Shown one piece after another: positions 44,483 to 52,858 of a DNA stretch of 64,000 bases. The notes under the pieces are model-generated. The model was not told the origin of the DNA and searched no databases. It worked only from the letters and a program-made list of their open reading frames with translations. Position 1 is the first letter of the stretch; every line of letters starts with the position of its first letter. This DNA is from Burkholderia sp. HI2500 (GTDB lineage: Bacteria > Pseudomonadota > Gammaproteobacteria > Burkholderiales > Burkholderiaceae): assembly GCF_002223055.1 (NCBI RefSeq), contig NZ_NKFL01000004.1, forward strand, positions 806,001 to 870,000, read 5' to 3'. The translations under genes were made by a program, and so were the position numbers.

Positions 44483-46863
44483 GGCGCGGGCCGGCAGGTG
44501 AGCGGGCCGAGGGTCGGCAGCGTGCCGTTGCCGGGCGCCGTGAACGCGAATGTCGCGACGCAGCGCTGCGTGCCGTAATCGATCACGAGATGGTTGTCCT
44601 CCTTCAGTCCGTCGATGAACGTGAGCCCGTCGTAGCCGACGATCGTGTCCGCGCCGCTTTCCGCGTGATGCACGTGCGCGCCGGCCGGCAGCGGGCGGCC
44701 GGCCGCGTCGTGCAGGATGACCGACGCCGCGCGATAGCGCGACACGCCGAAATGCGCGACGACGCCCGATTGCGTCTGCGGCACGACCGTCATCGAGGTC
44801 CGGGCGATCCGCGCATCGGCGGGCAGCTTCATCGAGTCGATCGCGATCTGGTTGTTCTGGTACGCGTTCAGGTCGGGCACGAGCAGGTGTCCCGCGCGAT
44901 CCGTCGTGCCGATCACGCGGTTCTCGTGCAGCACCGGAATGCCCGCGACGCCGTCGGTCGACACGAGCGCGAAGCCGTCGTCGATGCGGCGTGACATCTG
45001 CAGGCTGCGGTCCATGAACACGAGCGCGCCGCTGACGTCGAGCGACGCGCCGGTCTGGCGGTCGATGTTCTGCGCGGCCGCGATGACTTCGCCCGCGTGG
45101 CCCAGATAGCGCAGTTGCGCTTGCCGGTACGGCACCGCGCCCGTGCCGCCGGTCTGCACGCCCCAGCCCCAGCCGCCGTCGTAGTCGGGCGGGCGGCTCG
45201 CGTCGACGGTGTAGCTCGACTGGCCGCGCTGCCGGCCGACGGTCGTATTGATCGACGTGTTGCGGCCGAGCCCGATGTTCAGCGAGACGAACGCGCCGTT
45301 CGCACCCTGCTGCGCGAAGTCGCGGTACGCACTCACGCTCACCGACGCGAGATCGCCGAAGCTCAGCGTGTACGACACCGTGCCGATTCGCGCGCTCGGG
45401 CCTTGCGGCAGCCGGAAGCCGATATAGCTGAGCGACAGCGTCTGGCGGTGCATGAACGGCAGCGCGAGCGTGGCCTGGTCGGTCGCCGACGGCACCGGCG
45501 AGCCGTCGCGCGACGCGAGGTCGCCGTAGCGGCCGAACGCGCGGATCGTCTGCGCGTTGATCGAGAAGCGCGGTTCGATCACCTGGTAGCCGACGCTTAC
45601 CTGCGTGCCCGGATAGCGTCCGGCGCTGCCCGCGACCGCGCCGCTCACGACGCCCGCGTAGCCGAGCCGCATCAGGGCGCCGACGCCGGCGTTGACCATG
45701 CCGCCGGTTGCTTCCGCATGCCCCTCGATGGTCAGCGCATCGGTCACGCCGCGCCGCATCGAGCCGCTGACGGCCGGCCGCGCGTCGTAGTCGAACGACT
45801 GCAGCCCGTAGTTGCGGCGCAGGAAGCCGGCTTCGAACGAATAGCTCGACAGCCCGGCGGACAGCATGCGCGTATCGACGTAGAGCGGCACCGACGTCGC
45901 GACGGTGCGCCCGAGCGCGTCGCGCGTGATGACGGTCGCCTGGCCGGCGCCCGTGATGCCCGGCACGTCGTGGATGATGAACGGGCCGCTCGGCACGTTG
46001 CCGGTGTACTGGCGCACGTTGTTGATGTACAGGTCGACCGCCGACGGCACGGCGGCGGAGCCCGCGAGCGACGGAATCGGGAACGTCACGAGGTCGGGCC
46101 GCAGCGCGAAGTTGCTGCGCCACTGGAAGCCGCCGAGGCGCACCGAGCGCGTCCACGCGAGCGATCCCGAGATCGCGTCGCCGATCTGCGTCGTGCTCGG
46201 CCGTGCCGGGTCCGAGCGGCTCCACGACGTATCGAAGCGCGTATAGCGCCGCTGGCCGTTGTAGAAATACGCGGTGCCCGTCGTGTTGAACACGCCGTTC
46301 GGGTCGAAGTAGCGCACGCCGGTATAGAGCGAGAACTGCCGGTCGCCGATCGTCTGCGCGTACGCCTCGTAGTTGATCGCGAGGCCGCGCGACGCGCTGG
46401 CCTCCTGCGTGGCCGGCAACGCGCGGCTGTCGACCGCGTACGGGCGGCGCAGCGCGTCGGGCAGCTGCAGGTCGACGCTCTGGCGTGCCGCGTCGTAGCG
46501 GTAGCGCAGGCCGGGAATCGTGTCGAGATCGACGGTCGCCGCATCGGCGATGCCGAGCCGGTCGGTCGCGAAGCCGATCGTGCGCAGGTCGGCGCCGCTC
46601 GCCGACAGATGGCCGTCGCGCTCGCGGAGGTGCGCGAGCAGCGCCGTGCTTTCGCCGTTGACACTGACTTCGAGGACCACGTCGTGCGTGCTGTCGGTCA
46701 TCACGAGTGCCGCGGGTTCGTCCGCGCGGGCCGAGCCGATCACGAGCAGGCTGCCGGCCACGATGGCCGCAAGCGCGGCGCGCGGCGAGCGGCGCGGCGT
46801 TTCGCGTCCGTTGGCGGGGAACCTGCCGGCGCGTGGCGAAGGGGGCGAGGCCGGGCGGCGCAC
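44479..46863 (-). CDS. Outer-membrane usher of an archaic (Csu-type) pilus
   Basis: 794 residues, slightly smaller than classical FimD ushers, as is usual for the archaic class. It has a signal peptide (to about residue 47), an N-terminal periplasmic domain, a central beta-barrel with plug (PSAVDLYINNVRQYTGNVPSGPF), and a C-terminal domain. It assembles and exports subunits delivered by the chaperone. The start is a GTG at 46863, 8 bp after the chaperone stop, with no clear ribosome site, so translational coupling is likely. Confidence 0.93.
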   Translation of the reverse strand: MRRPASPPSPRAGRFPANGRETPRRSPRAALAAIVAGSLLVIGSARADEPAALVMTDSTHDVVLEVSVNGESTALLAHLRERDGHLSASGADLRTIGFATDRLGIADAATVDLDTIPGLRYRYDAARQSVDLQLPDALRRPYAVDSRALPATQEASASRGLAINYEAYAQTIGDRQFSLYTGVRYFDPNGVFNTTGTAYFYNGQRRYTRFDTSWSRSDPARPSTTQIGDAISGSLAWTRSVRLGGFQWRSNFALRPDLVTFPIPSLAGSAAVPSAVDLYINNVRQYTGNVPSGPFIIHDVPGITGAGQATVITRDALGRTVATSVPLYVDTRMLSAGLSSYSFEAGFLRRNYGLQSFDYDARPAVSGSMRRGVTDALTIEGHAEATGGMVNAGVGALMRLGYAGVVSGAVAGSAGRYPGTQVSVGYQVIEPRFSINAQTIRAFGRYGDLASRDGSPVPSATDQATLALPFMHRQTLSLSYIGFRLPQGPSARIGTVSYTLSFGDLASVSVSAYRDFAQQGANGAFVSLNIGLGRNTSINTTVGRQRGQSSYTVDASRPPDYDGGWGWGVQTGGTGAVPYRQAQLRYLGHAGEVIAAAQNIDRQTGASLDVSGALVFMDRSLQMSRRIDDGFALVSTDGVAGIPVLHENRVIGTTDRAGHLLVPDLNAYQNNQIAIDSMKLPADARIARTSMTVVPQTQSGVVAHFGVSRYRAASVILHDAAGRPLPAGAHVHHAESGADTIVGYDGLTFIDGLKEDNHLVIDYGTQRCVATFAFTAPGNGTLPTLGPLTCRPAP

Positions 46864-46870
46864 CGGCGGT

Positions 46871-47590
46871 CTAGCCCGGCGGCTCCACCGTGACGACCGC
46901 GCTGGCCGGCTGCGAATTGACGGCCGCCCGCACCGTGACCTTGCCGCCGAGCGTGACGCCGGCCGGCAGCGGCACGCTCCACTGGCCCGTGCGGCCCGCG
47001 AGCGCGTAGCCGAGCAATCCGCGCGTGAGCGGGTACGCGTGGCCGTCGCCGGTCACGAGCTCGACCGACGCGAGCTGCGCGCGGCGCGCGCCGCCGTTGC
47101 GCACCCGCAGCACCCAGCCGCCGTTGCTGCGCAGCAGCGCCCAGTCGAGCTGCGGCGCGCCGTTGGCCGCGGGCTCGACGAACACCGGAATCGAATAGCG
47201 CAGCCGGATCGACACGCCGTTGGTCGGCGCTTCGCCGGGCTGCGGCAGCTCGTCGATCAGCAGCCGGTAGCTCTGCTCGATGCCGGAAGGCGTGCGCGCC
47301 GCGCGCACGACGCGGATCAGCTGCTCGGACTGCATGCCGACCTCGATCAGCGGCGGGCTCGCGACCAGATCCTGGGTGGGCGTCAGCGTGTCCTGGCCGT
47401 CGGCCTGGTCCCAGCGGAACACGCGCACCTGCCCGTACACCGGGCGCTCGCCCGGATTGCGCAGCGTGATGCCGGTGGCCGTGTCGTCGGTGCCGAATTC
47501 GATCGTGACGGGGGAAATCTGCAGCGACGCGGCGTGCGCGGTGCCGGCCGCGCACAGCAGCGCGGCGAGCGTTCGACGTAATGCGGTCAT
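46871..47590 (-). CDS. Periplasmic pilus chaperone (PapD-like, Csu-type)
   Basis: 239 residues. The signal peptide ends GTAHA; two immunoglobulin-like domains follow. ITLRNPGERPVYGQVRVFRW is the G1-adjacent region and SYRLLIDELP is the conserved chaperone motif. The C-terminal domain ends ASAVVTVEPPG. It stabilises SCPU subunits by donor-strand complementation. It lies between the major subunit (15 bp) and the usher (7 bp). Confidence 0.93.
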   Translation of the reverse strand: MTALRRTLAALLCAAGTAHAASLQISPVTIEFGTDDTATGITLRNPGERPVYGQVRVFRWDQADGQDTLTPTQDLVASPPLIEVGMQSEQLIRVVRAARTPSGIEQSYRLLIDELPQPGEAPTNGVSIRLRYSIPVFVEPAANGAPQLDWALLRSNGGWVLRVRNGGARRAQLASVELVTGDGHAYPLTRGLLGYALAGRTGQWSVPLPAGVTLGGKVTVRAAVNSQPASAVVTVEPPG

Positions 47591-47605
47591 GCGTTGCTGC
47601 GCCGG

Positions 47606-48130
47606 TCAGAAGTAGACGGTTGCGGTGACGGTCGTCTGATAGGTATCCGGCTTCGGCGTCGCCTGCGCGGGCACCTGGCCGTAGACGGTCAACGCCTGCG
47701 CGGCGCCCGTGCCGGTGCCGGCCACGGTGTTCGTGCCTTGCGTGTTGCCCCAGATCGTCGTGCGCCCGGCGTCCTGGTAGAGCTGGAAGCCGACGGTCGT
47801 CGTCGTGTTGCCGGTCGACGTGCCGGCCATCAGGCGGCTCGCGACGCTCGAACCCGTGACCGAGCCCGCGTCGAGGCCGACGTTGTACGGCGTCGTGTTG
47901 GTACAGGTGACGCTGACGGTCGTCTGCTGGTTGATTGCCGTGGCCAGCACCCCGTTGGTGCCGAAGGCCAGCGGGTTCGCGGCGATCGTGCAGTTCGGCT
48001 GCAGTGTCAGCGTGACGTTGAAGGTGGCGGTCGCAGTGCCGTTCGAATACGTGGCTGCGTCGGCGGCAGGTGTCGACAGGCCGATTGACAGCGCGAGCGA
48101 CAATGTCGTGGAAGCGATGGCGACTTTCAC
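47606..48130 (-). CDS. SCPU-domain major pilus subunit (CsuA/B-like)
   Basis: 174 residues: signal peptide (to STPAADA) and one spore coat U domain with the two Cys in QPNCTIAANPLAFG and TVSVTCTNTTPYN, ending ATVYF. It has the size and layout of CsuA/B-type major pilins. As the first gene of a four-gene operon it is presumably the main rod subunit. Only one single-domain subunit is present, where Acinetobacter has three (csuA/B, A, B), so this is a reduced version. Confidence 0.92.
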   Translation of the reverse strand: MKVAIASTTLSLALSIGLSTPAADAATYSNGTATATFNVTLTLQPNCTIAANPLAFGTNGVLATAINQQTTVSVTCTNTTPYNVGLDAGSVTGSSVASRLMAGTSTGNTTTTVGFQLYQDAGRTTIWGNTQGTNTVAGTGTGAAQALTVYGQVPAQATPKPDTYQTTVTATVYF

Positions 48131-48685
48131 ACGGATCCCTCATCGAGCGGTTTTTCATTGGATTTATGCCGCGCTTCGCATGCCACGGCATTGCGAATGC
48201 TGATACGAATTGATGAGTCTTTCAATCGCAATGTCCGGGCTGTTTCATTTTGTTACAGTAAAGCCGGGGGCGATGGAATAAAGCCGGAAAACATTACGGT
48301 TTTCGATTTTCTCTCGTGCGGTGCGAGCGAAAGATTTTCCTGCGATGCGGCAATAGTTTCGCGGCTTTGGCGGGGTGCGAAGCGATTTTTCCGATTGACG
48401 CAGTGGATTGAAACGGCCGATGCGGAATGGTTGACTGAAATGCCCGGTGAAGCGAAATAGGCAGGCATTGAATCGTTCAGGCAGATTGGATCGTTTTCAG
48501 TTTTCCGTTAATGAATCGGATTTTGCAGCGATGCAAGATGTGCCGAATTTCCCGATTTTTATGATTGGCGAATCGGTGAATCGGCATTGACGAGTGAAAA
48601 CGAAGACGGCCGCATTGCGCGGCCGTGAGTGTGTTCGCCCCACGGGCGGCTGCCCGTCGCGCATGACCGGCGCGACGAGTCGCGA
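48131..48685. promoter_or_regulatory. Low-GC interval upstream of the pilus operon
   Basis: 555 bp that are much richer in A/T than their surroundings between about 48140 and 48600. No credible gene: the longest open frame (48158-48460, plus) has no family pattern. The pilus operon promoter must lie here. Short motifs such as GAATCG and GATTG recur between 48380 and 48600. A fimbrial promoter of this composition could be a target for H-NS-type silencing (inference). Confidence 0.4.
48606..48626 (-). terminator. Terminator of the MFS efflux gene
   Basis: ACGGCCGC at 48606-48613 pairs with GCGGCCGT at 48619-48626 across a 5-nt loop, 60 bp past the stop of the minus-strand MFS gene. On the minus strand it is followed by CTTCGTTTTC. 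Confidence 0.6.
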
Positions 48686-49891
48686 TTACGAATTCGCGGC
48701 GGCCGGTGCGCGGCGCTGCTGCGCGATCTGCACGAACACGAGTGCGAGCCCGGCCGCGGCGATCAGTCCGCCGACGAGCGGCACGGCCGCATAGCCGAAG
48801 CCCGCCGAGAGCGCCGCGCCGCCGGCCGCGGCGCCGAGCGCGTTGCCGAGGTTGAACGCGCCGATGTTGACGGCCGACGCGAGGCCCGGCGCTTCGTGGG
48901 CTGCCCGCATCACGCGCATCTGCAGCGGCGGCACGACCGCGAACGTCGCGACACCCCACACGAGCAGCGTGACGGCGGCGCCCGCATGCGTGCGGGCGAG
49001 CACCGGGAACGCGGCCATCGTCGCGATCAGCAACAGCAGGAACCCGATCAGCGTGCCGTCGAGCGAGCGGTCGGCGAGGCGCCCGCCCGCGATGTTGCCG
49101 ATCGAGAAGCCGACGCCGATCAGCACCAGCATCGCGGTCACGAAGCCGGGCGTCGCGCCGGTCAGGTGTTCGAGCGTCGGCGCGACATACGTGTAGAGCG
49201 TGAACATCGCGCCGGCGCCGAGCACGGTCGTCCCGAGCGCGCCGAGCACGACGGGGCGCGTCAGCACCGAGAGTTCGGCGCGCAGGTCGGGCATCTTGCC
49301 GGCTTCGCCCTTCGGCAGCGCGGCGAACAGCCCGGCGATCGCAACCAGGCCGAGGCCCGCGGTCGCCGCGAACGACATGCGCCAGCCGATGATCTGGCCG
49401 AGCCAGGTCGCGGCCGGCACGCCGCCGACGTTCGCGATCGTGAGACCCATGAACATCGTCGCGACCGCGCTGGCCTGCTTCTCGCGCGGCACGAGGCTGG
49501 CCGCGACCACCGAGCCCAGTCCGAAGAAGGCGCCGTGGTTGAGGCTCGTCACGAGGCGGGCGAGCAGCAGCGTCGTGTAGTCCGGTGCGAACGCCGACAG
49601 CAGGTTGCCGATCGTGAAGATCGACATCAGCGCGATCAGCGCCGAGCGGCGCGACCAGCGCGCGAGCAGCAGCGTCATCAGCGGCGCGCCGACCATCACG
49701 CCGATCGCATAGGCGCTGATCAGCATGCCGGCTTGCGGAATCGACACGTGCACGCCGTCGGCGATCACGGGCAGCAGGCCCATCGGCGAGAACTCGGTCG
49801 TGCCGATGCCGAACGCACCGGCGGCGAGTGCCAGCAGCGGCAGCGCGGCGCTGCCACCCGGGCGGGAAGGAGAGGAAGTCGTGATCTTCAC
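48686..49891 (-). CDS. MFS efflux transporter (DHA1 family, YdhP/AraJ-like)
   Basis: 401 residues with 12 predicted helices. GIGTTEFSPMGLLPVIADGV in TM1 is the signature of the AraJ/YdhP/sugar-efflux group, and GAPLMTLLLARWSRR is motif A. It exports drugs, sugars or amino acids by proton antiport; the solute is not predictable. It is monocistronic; its own terminator is at 48606. The upstream 730-bp region contains the candidate small RNA. Confidence 0.93.
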   Translation of the reverse strand: MKITTSSPSRPGGSAALPLLALAAGAFGIGTTEFSPMGLLPVIADGVHVSIPQAGMLISAYAIGVMVGAPLMTLLLARWSRRSALIALMSIFTIGNLLSAFAPDYTTLLLARLVTSLNHGAFFGLGSVVAASLVPREKQASAVATMFMGLTIANVGGVPAATWLGQIIGWRMSFAATAGLGLVAIAGLFAALPKGEAGKMPDLRAELSVLTRPVVLGALGTTVLGAGAMFTLYTYVAPTLEHLTGATPGFVTAMLVLIGVGFSIGNIAGGRLADRSLDGTLIGFLLLLIATMAAFPVLARTHAGAAVTLLVWGVATFAVVPPLQMRVMRAAHEAPGLASAVNIGAFNLGNALGAAAGGAALSAGFGYAAVPLVGGLIAAAGLALVFVQIAQQRRAPAAANS

Positions 49892-50165
49892 GCGATGGGC
49901 TCCTGTAGTCGAGGGACAACGGCAGGGGCCGTTGAGGACAGGGTGAAGTGTGCCTGCATGACTTTTGCGGAAAAAGCCGGGTCCGGACGAAATTATCTTG
50001 ATTTCATGTCAACAATGCAGCGAGCGCTTGAAGCCCGGCGATGGGGCGAGCGAAAGCGATGTTTTTGTGAAAGATATTTGTAAAGGTCGGCATGCGGCTT
50101 CAGGGCGGGAGATCGCGATCCATCGGCGCTTCGACGCGGGCTGACGGTCGCTCCCGCCGGATGAG

Positions 50166-50190
50166 CGGGAAGTCGCCCACCGACTTCCCG
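50166..50190. repeat. 10-bp perfect stem-loop, unassigned
   Basis: CGGGAAGTCG at 50166-50175 and CGACTTCCCG at 50181-50190 flank CCCAC. It lies in the non-coding region between the MFS gene and the candidate small RNA, with no T-run. It could be part of a leader on the minus strand or an operator. Confidence 0.35.
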
Positions 50191-50296
50191 GCGATGGGTG
50201 GCCGTGCGGATCGGACGGGCCGAGCAGGCGGTCGGCATCACGCCAGGCGAATCTCGCATCGTCGCCGAAAACCCTTTGCAGACAAGGCCCGCGGCC

Positions 50297-50372
50297 AAAA
50301 AAAGCCCCGATCACAGGGGGACCGTGACCGGGGCGGAAACGCATCCTCTCTTTGGCACGAGGGTTGGATGCG
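50297..50372 (-). ncRNA. Candidate small RNA with two stem-loops and intrinsic terminator
   Basis: On the minus strand a TATACT box (50378-50383) is followed by a transcript-sized stretch. The first hairpin has arms CGCATCC and GGATGCG (366-372 with 340-346 of the 50,000s). The second, GCCCCG-TCAC paired with GTGA-CGGGGC (50304-50334, one A-C mismatch), ends in seven U. Predicted length is about 76 nt. Both loops are C-rich (AACCCUCG and GGUCCCCCU), a form seen in small RNAs that pair with Shine-Dalgarno sequences. The -35 element is weak. The RNA would be separated from the LysR gene by a terminator at 50439-50467. Confidence 0.6.
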
Positions 50373-50438
50373 CGCGCAGTATATTTCGCACCATGACAAT
50401 TCGAAGCGACGTTAAACGGCCGTTTTTGGTGCCAATTT

Positions 50439-50467
50439 AAAAACACCGGTGCTGAGGCGTCCGGTGT
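50439..50467. terminator. Bidirectional terminator between LysR gene and small RNA
   Basis: ACACCGG at 50443-50449 pairs with CCGGTGT at 50461-50467 across an 11-nt loop. On the minus strand it runs straight into UUUUU (50439-50443), so it should stop transcription from the LysR gene that ends at 50624. On the plus strand CGTCGTTTT follows. Confidence 0.65.
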
Positions 50468-50623
50468 CGTCGTTTTGTAAGAATTTTCGTGGAAAAGATG
50501 CGATTGTTTAGCGTGTTTCGGCAGTCGAAGCGACAGTTGGGCGAGAGGGGATTGCGCCCGTCATTCGGCATCGCGAATCGGGTCGCTCAAGTGCCGGGTG
50601 AGGTCGCCGCACCTGCTGTCCGC

Positions 50624-51544
50624 TCAGCCCGCTTCGCTCGCTTCGCCGGTCGCATCACGCACGGCCTCGAGAAACCGCGCGACGACGGGCGACGGGGGCA
50701 CGGCCGCACCGTCGAACACGAACTCGATGTCGAAGCGGCGCGCGAGTTCGTCGAGCGCGACGAGCCGGACCGTGTGCGGGCAGGTCGGCGACGCGCTTTC
50801 CGGCACGAATGCACAGCCCATCCCGGCCGCGACGAGGCCGATCAACGTCGGAATGTCGCTGCCGACCTGCGCGATGCGCGGCGTGAAGCCGGCCTGCTGG
50901 CACTGCGCCATCAGGAATCGGTGGTGCGCGGCGGAGCGCTGCGCGTCGAACCAGACGAACGGTTCGTTCGCGACGTCGGCCAGCGTGCGCGGCGCGGTGA
51001 AGCGTCCGCCCGGCGGCGCGGGCATCGCGAGCACGAAGCGGTCGCTCAGCAGCCGCACGCCCGACAGGTGCGGCGCCTCGTCCTGACGCCACGCCATGAT
51101 CCCGCCGTCGAGCTGGCCGCGCATCAGCGCATTCGCCTGTTCGGCCGACAGCATCGGCGCGATCGACAGCTTCACGTCCGGGCACGCGTCGCGAAACGCC
51201 TTGAGGACGGTGCCGACGACGGGCAGCGGCAGGCAGTTCGGCAACGCACCGAGCCGCAACTCGCCCAGCTGGCCGGCCGCGCTGCGCAGCGCGCGCTCAC
51301 GGCTGTCCTGCAGCGTCGCGAGCAGGCCGGTCGCGTCCTGCAGGAAGCTGGCGCCGGCCGCCGTGAGCGTGACGCCCGTTGCGCGGCGCACCAGCAGCGG
51401 CGTGCCGATCGCGTCCTCGAGCTCGCGGATCTGTCGCGACAGCGCGGGCTGGACGATGCCGGCCGCGCGGGCGCCGGCCATCACGCTGCCGGCTTGCGCG
51501 ACGGCCACGAAGTAGCGCAGGTGACGCAATTCGATCTGGCGCAT
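50624..51544 (-). CDS. LysR-family transcriptional regulator
   Basis: 306 residues. The helix-turn-helix is FVAVAQAGSVMAGARAAGIVQPALSRQIRELE, followed by the effector domain. The ATG at 51544 has AAGGGATG upstream; the open frame to 51616 is not conserved-looking. It is divergent from the serine/threonine dehydratase gene (165 bp) and presumably senses the same amino acid or a derivative. Confidence 0.93.
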   Translation of the reverse strand: MRQIELRHLRYFVAVAQAGSVMAGARAAGIVQPALSRQIRELEDAIGTPLLVRRATGVTLTAAGASFLQDATGLLATLQDSRERALRSAAGQLGELRLGALPNCLPLPVVGTVLKAFRDACPDVKLSIAPMLSAEQANALMRGQLDGGIMAWRQDEAPHLSGVRLLSDRFVLAMPAPPGGRFTAPRTLADVANEPFVWFDAQRSAAHHRFLMAQCQQAGFTPRIAQVGSDIPTLIGLVAAGMGCAFVPESASPTCPHTVRLVALDELARRFDIEFVFDGAAVPPSPVVARFLEAVRDATGEASEAG

Positions 51545-51709
51545 GCGGCATCCCTTCAGGTTCATTGATATACCTGTTGAGCATAGCAAACGCCATTCGA
51601 TGGTATTGGAAAGCATGGGAGGCGTGCCGTACGATGACCGTCATTGCCGCTCGCCGTTGCACGTCGCGTGCGTTCCCCCCGTTTCCTCCGTTCCCATTGG
51701 TCCCGCCCC

Positions 51710-52630
51710 ATGCCGCTTCATATCCCGACCCCTTATCTTTGCTCGCCAATCGCATCCCGCCGGCTCGGCAGGACCATCCGGCTGAAGCTCGATGCGCTGC
51801 AGCCGTCGGGCTCGTTCAAGCTGCGCGGCATCGGCGCCGTCTGCGAAGCGCGGCACGCGGCCGGCGCGCGGCGCTTCGTGTCGTCGTCGGGCGGCAACGC
51901 GGGCATCGCGGTCGCGTATTGCGGCCGCGAGCTCGGCGTGCCGGTGCTCGTCGTCGTACCGGAAAGCGCGTCGGCCCGTGCACGCGAGCTGATCCGCGTC
52001 GAGGGTGCCGAGCTCGTCGTGCACGGGGCGAGCTGGGCCGAGGCGAATGCGTTCGCGCAGTCGGCGCTCGGCGAGCATGATGCGTTCGTGCATCCGTTCG
52101 ACGATCGCGTGCTGTGGCAGGGCCACGCGACGATGATCGACGAGATGGCGGCGGCCGGCCCGAAGCCCGACGCGATCGTGCTCGCGGTCGGCGGCGGCGG
52201 GCTGCTGTGTGGCGTGCTCGAAGGGCTGGCGCGCAACGGCTGGCACGACGTGCCGGTGGTCGCGGCCGAAACGGAAGGCGCCGACTGCTATGCGCGCTCA
52301 CTCGCGCAGGGGCATGGGGTCGAATTGCCGGCAATCACGAGCATCGCGACGTCGCTCGGCGCGAAGCGGCCGTGCGACGCGGCGGTCGAGTGGGCCGCGC
52401 GACACGAGATTCACCCGGTTGTCGTGTCCGATGCCGAGGCGGTGGCCGCCTCGCTGCGTTTCCTCGACGAGCACCGGATCGTCGTCGAGCCCGCGTGCGG
52501 CGCCGCGCTGGCCGCGCTCGAGCGGCCAGTGGCCGGGCTCGCGTCGGCGAAGGAGATCGCCGTGATCGTCTGCGGCGGCGTGACGGCGACCGTCGAGCAG
52601 ATGCAGACGCTGCATGCGACGTTGCGGTAG
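51710..52630 (+). CDS. Serine/threonine dehydratase-like PLP enzyme
   Basis: 306 residues, fold type II PLP enzyme. The Schiff-base Lys37 is in SGSFKLRG, the substrate loop is SSSGGNAG, and the phosphate-binding glycine loop is VGGGGLLCGV. The length suits L-serine or catabolic threonine ammonia-lyase without a regulatory ACT domain. It deaminates Ser/Thr to pyruvate/2-oxobutyrate. The start ATG at 51710 lacks a clear ribosome site; an upstream GTG-initiated form is possible. Confidence 0.92.
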   Translation: MPLHIPTPYLCSPIASRRLGRTIRLKLDALQPSGSFKLRGIGAVCEARHAAGARRFVSSSGGNAGIAVAYCGRELGVPVLVVVPESASARARELIRVEGAELVVHGASWAEANAFAQSALGEHDAFVHPFDDRVLWQGHATMIDEMAAAGPKPDAIVLAVGGGGLLCGVLEGLARNGWHDVPVVAAETEGADCYARSLAQGHGVELPAITSIATSLGAKRPCDAAVEWAARHEIHPVVVSDAEAVAASLRFLDEHRIVVEPACGAALAALERPVAGLASAKEIAVIVCGGVTATVEQMQTLHATLR

Positions 52631-52807
52631 GTGGGGGCGGCCGGCGCTAGCCGGCCTGTCGGATGACGGCCGGACGGCAGTCGATCCCGGCGAACGTCGG
52701 CATCGGCTACGCATACACCGTCGCGAAGCATCGAAGCAACGTCAGCGACACAACGGGTATGCAGCCGGCGGCGCGGAGATTCCCGTGATGAATGAGGGAG
52801 AAGTGTG

Positions 52808-52849
52808 CGTATCGTCGCGCGGCGCCGGATATGGCCGCGCGACGATACG
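52808..52849. terminator. 15-bp perfect stem-loop between convergent genes
   Basis: CGTATCGTCGCGCGG at 52808-52822 pairs perfectly with CCGCGCGACGATACG at 52835-52849 across a 12-nt loop. It sits 10 bp past the end of the lipoprotein gene and 178 bp past the dehydratase stop, so it can serve both convergent genes. There is no T-run. Confidence 0.55.
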
Positions 52850-52858
52850 GACGGCCGG

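Noticed and set aside
43520..46225. 901-residue minus-strand open frame in the pilus operon
   Set aside because: Only the last 320 residues are the SCPU protein; the rest is an off-frame reading of the usher gene.
48158..48460. 100-residue plus-strand open frame in the low-GC region
   Set aside because: No ribosome site and no family resemblance; it lies across the expected pilus promoter.
50009..50446. 145-residue minus-strand open frame in the small RNA region
   Set aside because: It runs through the small RNA and its terminator; no start signal and no protein-like pattern.
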